From NCBI GenBank assembly GCA_949298805.1, contig CASFXY010000007.1, positions 1 through 64,000 on the forward strand: 64,000 nucleotides of DNA, given 5' to 3'. A program made the translations under genes and the position numbers. The stretch is from an uncultured bacterium. Lineage in GTDB: Bacteria; Cyanobacteriota; Vampirovibrionia; Gastranaerophilales; Gastranaerophilaceae. Below, piece after piece: positions 52,620 through 61,213 of this stretch. How positions within the stretch are numbered: position 1 is the first letter of the stretch; every line of letters begins with the position of its first letter. The notes below the pieces were generated by a model. The model did no database searches and was not told the DNA's origin. It worked only from the letters and a program-made list of their open reading frames with translations.

Positions 52620-54846
52620 GTTTTTTATCCTGATGATAAGTTTTATGCTTATGTTGGTGTTTTTTTGGCTTAGGTCCGAAGTTTTGGTCTTTTTGCTGCA
52701 ATCTTCTTACCGAATATACATCAGGGATTGATTGAATACTTGTTATAACCTTCTTTAAGGTTTCTATATTATCCAACTCAATACCCAAATCTATTATGCC
52801 AAATTTTTTGTTTTTTGAATAGCTGTTAGCATAAGAAATGTTCGTATCCGCAATTTTTAAAAGCACATCTTTCAACAAACCGACCCTGTCTTGAGTTTCT
52901 ATTCTTATATGAGCAATATAAGTTCCCTTAGAAACTTTATCCGCCCATTTAATATCCATCATTCGTTCAGGTTCTACATCATAAAGACATTTACAATCAA
53001 GTCTGTGCACGCTTACACCTTTAGAGCGAGTAATCACACCTACAATGGGTTCACCAGGTATTGGAGTACAACACTTTGCCAAACTCCAGAGCATATCTTC
53101 AAGTCCGACAATATCATATTTTTTTGTATCTTTTTTGCGTTTTTGGCTGTCTTGTTGTGATTTTTCGGGAATATTTTTTATATCTTGTATTTCGGGAGTC
53201 GGTTTTTTCAGTTTATTGGCAACTTTGTGCAAAGTTGTTTCACCATAACCGATTGCAGCAAATAAATCATCCTGACTTTTATAATTCATTTCACGCGCAG
53301 CACGCTCTATTTCTCCCGATTTTAACAGTTCGTCAAATACAGGTTTTGTAATATAAATTTCAAGATTAGCTCTGCCAATTTCAATATTTTCTTCCCTATT
53401 ATATTTTTTAAACCAGAGACGTATTTTTGAAACTGCGCTTTTCGTTACAACAAAATTAAGCCAATCAATTTTGGGCATAAATTGCTTTGATGTTAAAATC
53501 TCTACAATATCGCCGTTTTTAAGCTTAGTGTCCAATTGTGCAATTCTGCCGTTAATTAATGCACCAACAGTTCTGTGCCCTACTTCAGTATGGATACGAT
53601 ATGCAAAATCAACCGGAGTGGAATTTGCGGGCAAATCAATTACATCACCTGCAGGCGTAAAAGCAAAGACCTGATCAGAAAATAAATCTAATTTTACGCT
53701 TTCTACAAAATCTTTTGCATCAGATGAATCTTTATCAATCTCCATCATTTTGCGCATCCAGGAAAACTGTAAATCATACTTATTATCTGACTTCACTGAC
53801 CCTGATTCTTTGTATCTCCAATGTGCCGCAACACCATACTCGGCAACCTCATGCATTTCTTTTGTTCTGATTTGAATTTCAACAGGTTTATTTTTAGAAC
53901 CTATTACCGATGTATGCAAAGAGCGATACAAGTTACCTTTTGGCATTGCTATGTAATCTTTAAATCTGCCAGGAATAGGTTTAAAACGAGAGTGAATTAA
54001 GCCCAAAACCTCATAGCAGGTTTTTTCATCATCAACAATAACTCTAATCGCACTTACATCATAGAGTTGATCAAATGTAACATTCAATCTTTCCATTTTT
54101 TTGTAAATACTGTAATAATGCTTTGCTCTGCCGTTAATTTTTGCCTTAATCCCGTTTTCTTTAAGAGATGCTTTAATATCTTCAATTAAAGCGGATATTG
54201 TTGCATCGCGCTCATTTTTTGTTTGCGCTACAAGCTTCGCTATTTCATAGTATTTTTCCGGATTAATATATCTTAATGACAAATCTTCAAGTTCTGCTTT
54301 AATTTTACCAATACCCAAACGATTGGCAAGCGGCGCAAAAATATCCAATGTTTCTTGTGCAATTCTTTTTTGTTTATTTGCAGCCATATAACCCAAAGTT
54401 CGCATATTGTGAAGCCTGTCGGCAAGCTTAAGAAAAATTATCCTCACGTCTTGCGCCATTGCAATAAACATACGTCTAAAGTTCTCGGCTTGGCGTTCTT
54501 CCTTGGATTTAAACTGATATTTTCCCAGCTTTGTAACACCCTGAACAAGCTTTAAAACATCGGCGCCAAAACTTTGCTCTATTTCTTCAGGTTGCGTAAT
54601 TGTATCTTCCAAAATATCATGTAAAAATGCAGCAATAATACTATCCTTATCAGCCTTTAGCTCGGTCAATATTTTTGCAACTTCAACAGGGTGGACAATG
54701 TAGGGTTCTTCAGAAATTCTGTATTGTCCTTCGTGCAATTTTCGAGCAAATTCAAAAGCACGCTCAATATCTGCAATTTCGTCACTTGAGCGATTTTGCT
54801 TCCTTAAAAGCTCTTTTAACTCTTCAAAAATAACAAGGTAGGACAT
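52606..54846 (-). CDS. relA: Bifunctional (p)ppGpp synthetase/hydrolase (Rel/SpoT)
   Basis: Controls the stringent response. The hydrolase HD domain is intact ('YIVHPVEVAKIL', 'AAFLHDILEDT', 'LKLADRLHNMRT'). The synthetase domain follows ('AIRVIVDD', 'RFKDYIAMPKGNLYRSLHTS'); the usual NGYQSLHT reads NLYRSLHT, keeping Asn and Tyr. A TGS domain ('AFTPAGDVIDLPANSTPVDF') and a C-terminal ACT domain complete 746 residues. This layout fits the single Rel of species lacking separate RelA and SpoT. No clear ribosome site is seen. Confidence 0.95.
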   Translation of the reverse strand: MSYLVIFEELKELLRKQNRSSDEIADIERAFEFARKLHEGQYRISEEPYIVHPVEVAKILTELKADKDSIIAAFLHDILEDTITQPEEIEQSFGADVLKLVQGVTKLGKYQFKSKEERQAENFRRMFIAMAQDVRIIFLKLADRLHNMRTLGYMAANKQKRIAQETLDIFAPLANRLGIGKIKAELEDLSLRYINPEKYYEIAKLVAQTKNERDATISALIEDIKASLKENGIKAKINGRAKHYYSIYKKMERLNVTFDQLYDVSAIRVIVDDEKTCYEVLGLIHSRFKPIPGRFKDYIAMPKGNLYRSLHTSVIGSKNKPVEIQIRTKEMHEVAEYGVAAHWRYKESGSVKSDNKYDLQFSWMRKMMEIDKDSSDAKDFVESVKLDLFSDQVFAFTPAGDVIDLPANSTPVDFAYRIHTEVGHRTVGALINGRIAQLDTKLKNGDIVEILTSKQFMPKIDWLNFVVTKSAVSKIRLWFKKYNREENIEIGRANLEIYITKPVFDELLKSGEIERAAREMNYKSQDDLFAAIGYGETTLHKVANKLKKPTPEIQDIKNIPEKSQQDSQKRKKDTKKYDIVGLEDMLWSLAKCCTPIPGEPIVGVITRSKGVSVHRLDCKCLYDVEPERMMDIKWADKVSKGTYIAHIRIETQDRVGLLKDVLLKIADTNISYANSYSKNKKFGIIDLGIELDNIETLKKVITSIQSIPDVYSVRRLQQKDQNFGPKPKKHQHKHKTYHQDKKHENL

Positions 54847-54907
54847 AAAAAATTTCTGGTATATAATTATAATAGGAATTTTACAACTTTGTATATTATT
54901 TTTCTAT

Positions 54908-55219
54908 ATGTTAAATGATGTAAATAAAAATATAATACCAAAATCATTGGAAGAATTTTTAAATCTAATAAAAAATTCAAGCTGCGCGTTTAAACTTCAA
55001 ATAAAAGTAAGCGCCAATTCAAAGAAAAATTCGATTGAATTTCATGATAATTACATTAAGCTTAAAATATCAAAACCTGCAGTAGACGGGCAAGCAAATA
55101 AAGAGATAATAAAATATTTAAGCGATATTTTAAATCTGCCTAAAAATAATATTCAAATTCTAAACGGAGAAAAATCATCTCTTAAAATGTTACTTTTTAC
55201 CCCAAAAACTTTACAATAG
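54908..55219 (+). CDS. DUF167 (YggU-like) protein
   Basis: A 103-residue member of the DUF167 family, common but without a proven role. Family blocks 'LQIKVSANSKKNSIEF', 'LKISKPAVDGQANKEIIKYL' and 'ILNGEKSSLKMLLF' are present. An extra 25 residues at the N-terminus are not part of the domain. A TATTAT box ends 8 bases before the ATG and there is no ribosome site. Divergent from relA. Confidence 0.88.
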   Translation: MLNDVNKNIIPKSLEEFLNLIKNSSCAFKLQIKVSANSKKNSIEFHDNYIKLKISKPAVDGQANKEIIKYLSDILNLPKNNIQILNGEKSSLKMLLFTPKTLQ

Positions 55220-55335
55220 TAACATATACACTTCTTTTTTAAAAAATTTTATGTTATAATTCTTAACAAAAAAGGCAATTATTAATCTGTGTATGATTTA
55301 TAAGAAACAAGTGAAGAATTTTTCGGAAGGTTGAC

Positions 55336-57192
55336 GTGAATTATTATAAAAATCCCCATAATACAGGTCAAACGGGCGAAGACAATAAATCAGAAGATAC
55401 AAAAATAAATATATTATTTTCCAACCCCATTAATACACAAAAAAATGCACCTCAAAGTAACAGAACAAGTGCAAACAGGCTGTATGGCGGCTATTCGTCC
55501 AATTTGAACACCAAAAATTTAAATATAAATTACAAACAAACACTTAAAATTATAAATGAAGCTTTTGCGCAAAAATCGGACTTGGGGCAACTGTTTTATA
55601 TACTGCATAATATTCTGTGTACTAATATGCAGGTAAACTTTAGCGCAATAGGTCTACTGAATGCACAATCAAATTGTATTAACGTAAAATTAATAGATAA
55701 AATAGGCTCAATTTATAATACAAAAATAATGCTCAATGACGAGACAAACCCTTTGATTAAATGTTATTTAACAAAAACAATTCAAGGGTGTCAGGATAAT
55801 AAATTTTTAAAGGCAAACTACTTAAATAATTCTCCATGTATTATTATGCCATTAATTTCTTTTGGCGAATGTTTGGGAGTGTTTATAGTAGGCGACAATC
55901 ATCTCAATACCTGTACGGAATTATACCAATTTTTATCCAGTTATATGGCAATTTTTATACAAAACAGAAATCTTGCAGAACTTGTAGATAAAAATACAGA
56001 CATTGATTCTTTAACAGGGCTTGCAAATCACAAATGTTTTCAAGAGGAACTTATAAGACAAATTGAAAGTTGCAACAAGGCAAATTCACCTCTTTCGGTT
56101 TGTATTTTTGATATTTTAAACATCTCGCAAATAAACAGAGAATTTGGACATGCAAAAGGCGACGAAATAATAAAATCCGTTGCCAAGAAAATTAAACAAA
56201 ATATCAGGAATACTGACTTTGCAGGTCGCTATGGCGGGGATGAAGTAGGCATTATAATGCCGAATACATCAACAGATGAAGCTAAATATATAGCTGAATA
56301 CTTATCTTATGCGCTTTCATGCGTGCTTATTGACGATGTTGGACCGGTTAAATTAAGCTGTGGCATTGCAACGTACCCGCAAACATCAAAAAACCATGAA
56401 AAACTTGTCTTGCTTGCCGAACAAGCAATGTATATTTCAAAAAGCAAATGCTATGAAAGCGGAAGCTGCGTAATAGTAACATCTGAAGATTACAACTTCT
56501 GGGATGATGAAGCGTTGAAATGCTTTGCTGAAGTTTTAACAAAAAAACACGCGCAAATCGGTGTCGATTTTGAAGAAGAATTAATTCATAAATTTCATAA
56601 TGAGCAAATTTTATCCAGCAAACACATGCTGGATGTAGTAACTTCCCTTGCAGGAACAATTGATGCCAAAGACCCATACACAAAAGGTCACTCCAGTCTT
56701 GTTTCCAGATACTCCGAAGCTCTGGCAAGAGCAATTCAACTGCCGGAAGCAGAAGTTGAAAGAATAAAACTGGGTGCGCTTTTGCATGACATAGGAAAAA
56801 TAGGTATTCCTGAAAATGTACTCAGAAAACCTGCAATGCTTGACGACGATGAATGGGAAATTATGAAACAACACCCTGTAATAGGTGCGGAAAAAGTACT
56901 TGCGCCAAATGAATCCCTGCGAGACCTTATTCCTATGGTAAAATACCACCATGAACATTGGGACGGTACCGGTTATCCCTGCGGTTTAAAAGGTGAAGAA
57001 ATACCACTTAACGCAAGAATAGTGTCAATTGCGGATGCTTACCATGCATTGGTATCCGACAGACCATACAGAAAAGGTTTAAGTGTTGAAAAGGCTTGTG
57101 AAATTTTAAAACTTGGGGCAGGCGTTCAATGGGATAAAGAGCTTGTAAGACAGTTTATTATAATTGCACCAAGCCTTTCCACAACTGTTTAA
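55336..57192 (+). CDS. GAF-like, GGDEF and HD-GYP cyclic-di-GMP protein
   Basis: A soluble 618-residue signalling protein able in principle to make and break cyclic-di-GMP. A polar N-terminus (1-60) is followed by a GAF-like sensor (about 68-212), a GGDEF domain (about 222-385) and an HD-GYP domain (about 430-612). The GGDEF site reads GGDEV (300-304) with an inhibitory I-site RNTD (291-294) five residues before it; the guanine-binding Asn and GD are kept, but the usual DxD reads DIL. The HD-GYP site looks complete: His484-Asp485, 'HHEHWDGTGYPCGL'. The start is GTG with GGAAGG ahead. Confidence 0.92.
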   Translation: MNYYKNPHNTGQTGEDNKSEDTKINILFSNPINTQKNAPQSNRTSANRLYGGYSSNLNTKNLNINYKQTLKIINEAFAQKSDLGQLFYILHNILCTNMQVNFSAIGLLNAQSNCINVKLIDKIGSIYNTKIMLNDETNPLIKCYLTKTIQGCQDNKFLKANYLNNSPCIIMPLISFGECLGVFIVGDNHLNTCTELYQFLSSYMAIFIQNRNLAELVDKNTDIDSLTGLANHKCFQEELIRQIESCNKANSPLSVCIFDILNISQINREFGHAKGDEIIKSVAKKIKQNIRNTDFAGRYGGDEVGIIMPNTSTDEAKYIAEYLSYALSCVLIDDVGPVKLSCGIATYPQTSKNHEKLVLLAEQAMYISKSKCYESGSCVIVTSEDYNFWDDEALKCFAEVLTKKHAQIGVDFEEELIHKFHNEQILSSKHMLDVVTSLAGTIDAKDPYTKGHSSLVSRYSEALARAIQLPEAEVERIKLGALLHDIGKIGIPENVLRKPAMLDDDEWEIMKQHPVIGAEKVLAPNESLRDLIPMVKYHHEHWDGTGYPCGLKGEEIPLNARIVSIADAYHALVSDRPYRKGLSVEKACEILKLGAGVQWDKELVRQFIIIAPSLSTTV

Positions 57193-58727
57193 AGCAAAAT
57201 TTTTGCAACATAAGTTCGCCCTTGATACTTTATAAAATGGATTTTTTTGGCTTTTGATAAAATCCATTCATTTAAAAATGGGGTAAGTTCTAAATTACGA
57301 TAATCATAAGAATGGCAAAAAATATAGGTTTTTCCTTTTTCAAGCGCATTTAATTTTTCAAAATATTCCTCTTTTGAATATTTTTCAGGGGAAATAATTA
57401 CGTATTTTAAAGTTTGAAATTTTAAAACTCTTGAATAATACTCATATTCTCCAACTGAAGCCTTATTCAGCACAATAACATCGCCATTTTTATAATTATT
57501 TACAATTAAATTTAGCGCACCCCTTGCATCCTCACGAGAGTGAAAGAAAGATGTGACGTAGTCGACTCCGCCAAAAATAAGGCTTCTGATATAATTAAAG
57601 TTGTAATTAAAAAACCCAAAAATAAAAAATGAAACTATTAACAAAAAAAATGTAATTGATTTCTTCGAATTTTTAAAATTAAAATCCAAAGAAAAAGAAA
57701 TAAAAATTATTAAAATAGGGGCACTCCATAGGGCAAGACGTTCCTTGATAGGATAAATATTGAACAATGCAAAAACAATTGCAAATAACAAAGACAATAA
57801 AGCAATTTTAAAAACAGAATCGTAAGCCGAACGATTTTTATTGGTTATTGCACGGATTAAACCTGTAAAAATAAGTATTGCAATAAACAGAATTGCAACA
57901 TTTGGTGCAAAGAAATATTTTAAATTTTTTACAAAAAGCAGCAAGGTTGCAACATCAAATTTAACAAAGCCGTCATGCCAATAATTTGCAAGAAAATCGG
58001 CAGAATTGCCGCCTTGAGGAAATAAAAATAAAAAATAACTCAAAATACCAAAGGTAAAAAGCATTAATATTAAAAACAAAAATTGTTTATCAGGACGCAT
58101 TTTTAACCTTAAAAGCTCATAAAATAAGTATGCAGCCAGAATAAAAACATAAGTATAGCTGAATAAAAAAGGTATAAACAAGGCGAAAGAATAAAATATA
58201 GCTTTTTTATAAGTCATATTTGAAGCTGAAAATTTTGAAAAGAAAATTAAAGACAAAATTACAACAAGCACCTCAAGACTATATTGTTTAAATTCTTGCG
58301 AGTAGTATATGAGAGGCAAATTTAACCCAAAAAGAATATTGGCAAGAACAATGCTGATTTTTTTTGAAAAAATAAGCCTTGTCAAAAAATAAAAAGCGAA
58401 AACCGAGGCAAGTGAAAATAAAAAAGGCAAAAGCCTTAAGGCAAGCTCACTTTCACCAAAAACAAATGTAGAAATTTTGTTTATAAACATAAATAAGCAA
58501 GGCGCACTTTGGTTGTTATCAAGAGGCAAAAATATTTCAAAAAAGTTGCGATTAAGAACATTAAGTGCCAATAAGCACTCATCATGCCAAAGAGGTCGAT
58601 TTTGAAAATATAAAAAACATCTTATTGCACATGAAAAAAGTAAAACCGCATATAAAAAAACTTTATAAAAAATATTTTTAAATACTGTAATATTCAAGTT
58701 TTGCACCCATATCGAGCTTTCTTGCAT
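57189..58727 (-). CDS. Membrane glycosyltransferase (GT39/GT-C type)
   Basis: A polytopic glycosyltransferase using a lipid-linked sugar donor. The first loop has the typical acidic pair in 'NRPLWHDECLLALN', followed by 'NQSAPCLFMFINKI'. About ten TM segments follow and the C-terminus is a small soluble domain. At 512 residues it fits ArnT/PMT-like enzymes. The ATG at 58727 overlaps the upstream GT2 gene by 50 bases; a TTG ten codons later would reduce this. With the GT2 gene it probably makes and transfers a polyprenyl-phosphate sugar. Confidence 0.85.
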   Translation of the reverse strand: MQESSIWVQNLNITVFKNIFYKVFLYAVLLFSCAIRCFLYFQNRPLWHDECLLALNVLNRNFFEIFLPLDNNQSAPCLFMFINKISTFVFGESELALRLLPFLFSLASVFAFYFLTRLIFSKKISIVLANILFGLNLPLIYYSQEFKQYSLEVLVVILSLIFFSKFSASNMTYKKAIFYSFALFIPFLFSYTYVFILAAYLFYELLRLKMRPDKQFLFLILMLFTFGILSYFLFLFPQGGNSADFLANYWHDGFVKFDVATLLLFVKNLKYFFAPNVAILFIAILIFTGLIRAITNKNRSAYDSVFKIALLSLLFAIVFALFNIYPIKERLALWSAPILIIFISFSLDFNFKNSKKSITFFLLIVSFFIFGFFNYNFNYIRSLIFGGVDYVTSFFHSREDARGALNLIVNNYKNGDVIVLNKASVGEYEYYSRVLKFQTLKYVIISPEKYSKEEYFEKLNALEKGKTYIFCHSYDYRNLELTPFLNEWILSKAKKIHFIKYQGRTYVAKILL

Positions 58728-59466
58728 CTTTTTTAAATATCTGTGATTTATAAATACCTAAATTGGCAAGAAAATACTCCAGACTGACACCCAATACGCC
58801 AAAACCGTATTTAAGCGAACGCTTAAAATTTATTGAGCTGGCATCAGGAAAATATTTTGTAGGACAAGATATTTCACCGATTTTAAACCCGTAATAAAAA
58901 ACAAGAGAGAGCATTTGATTATCAAATATAAAATCATCGTCACACTCGCCCAATGGCAAATTTTTTAATACGTCAGAGCTAAATGCCCTAAAGCCGCTAT
59001 GATACTCTGAAAGATTTTTTCCGTTAAATAAATTCTGAAAAAAAGTAAGAAATCTGTTAGAAACATATTTATACAATGGCATGCCGCCTTTTAATGCCGA
59101 GCCTGTAAGTATACGGGAAGCAATTACTGCATCATATTCGCCAAAAGCAATCATTGATGCCATTGCAGGAATTAATTTTGGCGTATATTGATAATCAGGG
59201 TGTAGCATAACCACAATATCCGCATTTTCCTTAAGAGCGGCTATATAACATGATTTCTGATTAGCACCGTAACCAAGATTATTTTTATGAACAATTGTTG
59301 TAATGCCAAGTTTTTTTGCTATTTCTTTCGTATTGTCAATAGAATTATCATCAACAAGTATAACAGAGTCCACAATACCCTTATATATCTCCGAAAATGT
59401 TTTTTCAAGAGTCTTTTCGGCATTATAAGCCGGCATAATTACAACAACTTTTTTATCGTTAATCAT
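58678..59466 (-). CDS. Family 2 glycosyltransferase (DPM1-like)
   Basis: A 262-residue GT-A fold transferase without TM segments, similar to dolichyl/polyprenyl-phosphate sugar synthases. Nucleotide-binding blocks: 'IMPAYNAEKTLEKTF', 'LVDDNSIDNTKEIA', 'NLGYGANQKSCYIAAL' and the acidic 'MLHPDYQY'. It is first in a two-gene operon with the GT-C enzyme, a frequent pairing in which GT2 makes the lipid-linked sugar that GT-C uses. Confidence 0.9.
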   Translation of the reverse strand: MINDKKVVVIMPAYNAEKTLEKTFSEIYKGIVDSVILVDDNSIDNTKEIAKKLGITTIVHKNNLGYGANQKSCYIAALKENADIVVMLHPDYQYTPKLIPAMASMIAFGEYDAVIASRILTGSALKGGMPLYKYVSNRFLTFFQNLFNGKNLSEYHSGFRAFSSDVLKNLPLGECDDDFIFDNQMLSLVFYYGFKIGEISCPTKYFPDASSINFKRSLKYGFGVLGVSLEYFLANLGIYKSQIFKKDARKLDMGAKLEYYSI

Positions 59467-59495
59467 ATTTTTATTTTAGTTGTAAAGCAAATTAG

Positions 59496-59524
59496 TTGCA
59501 AATGATGTAATAAAAAAATATAAT
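59496..59524 (+). promoter_or_regulatory. Strong promoter giving a leaderless TPR mRNA
   Basis: TTGCAA (59496-59501), exactly 17 bases, TATAAT (59519-59524), then six bases and the ATG at 59531. Transcription should start at or next to the start codon. No Shine-Dalgarno sequence. Confidence 0.65.
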
Positions 59525-59530
59525 AACAGT

Positions 59531-61213
59531 ATGGATTTAGACAATGAAAACTCTATAGATTATATTAAGAAGTCTTTTGAACTCAAAAATTCTAAGCTTT
59601 ACAAAGAAGCAATAGAAATGCTTTATAAAGCGTTGGAGTGTGAAGAAGGCAGGCAAAATGCCGAAATTATTTCACAAATAGGAGACTTATACGCACTTTT
59701 AAAAAATTACGAGCGTGCTATTGAAGAATATGAAAAAGTGCTTGATATAGACAAAAATCATGCGCATTCTTTGGATAAAATGTCAAAAATATATTTTCTT
59801 GTTGAAAAATATGATAAGGCACTTGAAATTTCTGAAAGACTACTCAAAACAACTCACAATGAGGATTATTTCACAAGTCATTTGCAAATCTTATTCAAAT
59901 TAAAATATTTCGACAAAATGAAAAATCTTTACGACTCTTTTGATGAAAATCTTAAAAATAATGCGCAAATTTTGTACATAATGTCAAAAACAGGTCTTTT
60001 CCCTCAAAAAGAATTTTTAAAAAAAGCTGTTGAAAGAGATAATAATCTTTCTGCCGCCTGCTTTGAACTTGCACTAAAATATTACGAAGAAGAAGATTAC
60101 AACAATTCAAAACCTTTATTTAAACATGTTATTGAACTTGAAAAAAACTCTCTTGCATATTTTTACTTGGGACTTATAGAACACTATGAAGGACATTTTT
60201 TTGAGGCAATAGACAATTATCTCGAGTGTATAAAATTGGATAAAACAAATGATAAATGCTGTTTTGAATTGGCAAAGGCATATATTGACGTCAACTGGCT
60301 GGAAGAAGCTCAAATAGCAATTAAAAGTTCTATAGGCATTTTAAAATTAAAAGACGAATTTTCACCAAAATTAGATGAACACCATTTTTTACTGGCCTGG
60401 ATTTTATCCAAACAAGATGACAAAAAAGGCGCAATTTTGTATCTGGATTTAATAAATAAAGATTCAAAAATGTACCCTAACGCTCAAATATTAAAAAACA
60501 CTCTCAACCTAAATGCTGATAATTACATAAAAGCAAAAGAAATACTTGAGAATTACTACAAAAATAATCCTGATGATGCTAAAAATCCAATCCTAATTGA
60601 ATCTTTAGGGAAAATATATAAACAGTTAAAATTATACAAAGATGCCCAAAAACTATATGAAGCAGCATTGGAAACCTTCCCCGGTTCGGTTTTTTACTCT
60701 GTAGAACTGATTGATATCCTAATTGATGACAAAAATTATGACAAAGCACTGGAATATGCCAAAAAACTTGAGCATAGTGCGCCGAAATGTCCAAGTACAT
60801 ATAATTCTTTTGCCAGAATTTATTACAGGCTCAAAAATTACGATGCCGCTATTGAAAACCTTAAAATTTTAAACGAAATGGATATAAATAATGCCGAAGG
60901 TTTTTATTTCTTGGGTCTTATTCAAAATGACACATGTCAACCTGAAGCAGCGCTTGAAAATTTTAAAATAGCATTAACTCTTAACCCCATGCCTGCAAAA
61001 TATTACGCACAGACTGCGCGAGCCTATGAAACCATGGGTGATTTAGAAAATGCTATGCTATATATTAAAGAAGCAATTGAAATAGCACCCGAAGAAATAA
61101 ACTACAAAAGTCAGGCTAAAAATCTTGCACAAAAAATGAACGATAAAGAAAAGGCGGATTTTTACAATTCACAAATTATTCGTATGGAACAAGTATTGAA
61201 ACAAAGAGATTAG
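59531..61213 (+). CDS. Long TPR repeat protein, 560 residues
   Basis: Built almost entirely of tetratricopeptide repeats (roughly a dozen to fifteen), clearest at 'IISQIGDLYALLKNYERAIE', 'LAYFYLGLIEHYEGHFFEAI' and 'GFYFLGLIQNDTCQPEAALE'. No signal peptide or TM. Such proteins assemble complexes. It overlaps the convergent U32 gene by four bases. Partner unknown. Confidence 0.85.
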   Translation: MDLDNENSIDYIKKSFELKNSKLYKEAIEMLYKALECEEGRQNAEIISQIGDLYALLKNYERAIEEYEKVLDIDKNHAHSLDKMSKIYFLVEKYDKALEISERLLKTTHNEDYFTSHLQILFKLKYFDKMKNLYDSFDENLKNNAQILYIMSKTGLFPQKEFLKKAVERDNNLSAACFELALKYYEEEDYNNSKPLFKHVIELEKNSLAYFYLGLIEHYEGHFFEAIDNYLECIKLDKTNDKCCFELAKAYIDVNWLEEAQIAIKSSIGILKLKDEFSPKLDEHHFLLAWILSKQDDKKGAILYLDLINKDSKMYPNAQILKNTLNLNADNYIKAKEILENYYKNNPDDAKNPILIESLGKIYKQLKLYKDAQKLYEAALETFPGSVFYSVELIDILIDDKNYDKALEYAKKLEHSAPKCPSTYNSFARIYYRLKNYDAAIENLKILNEMDINNAEGFYFLGLIQNDTCQPEAALENFKIALTLNPMPAKYYAQTARAYETMGDLENAMLYIKEAIEIAPEEINYKSQAKNLAQKMNDKEKADFYNSQIIRMEQVLKQRD

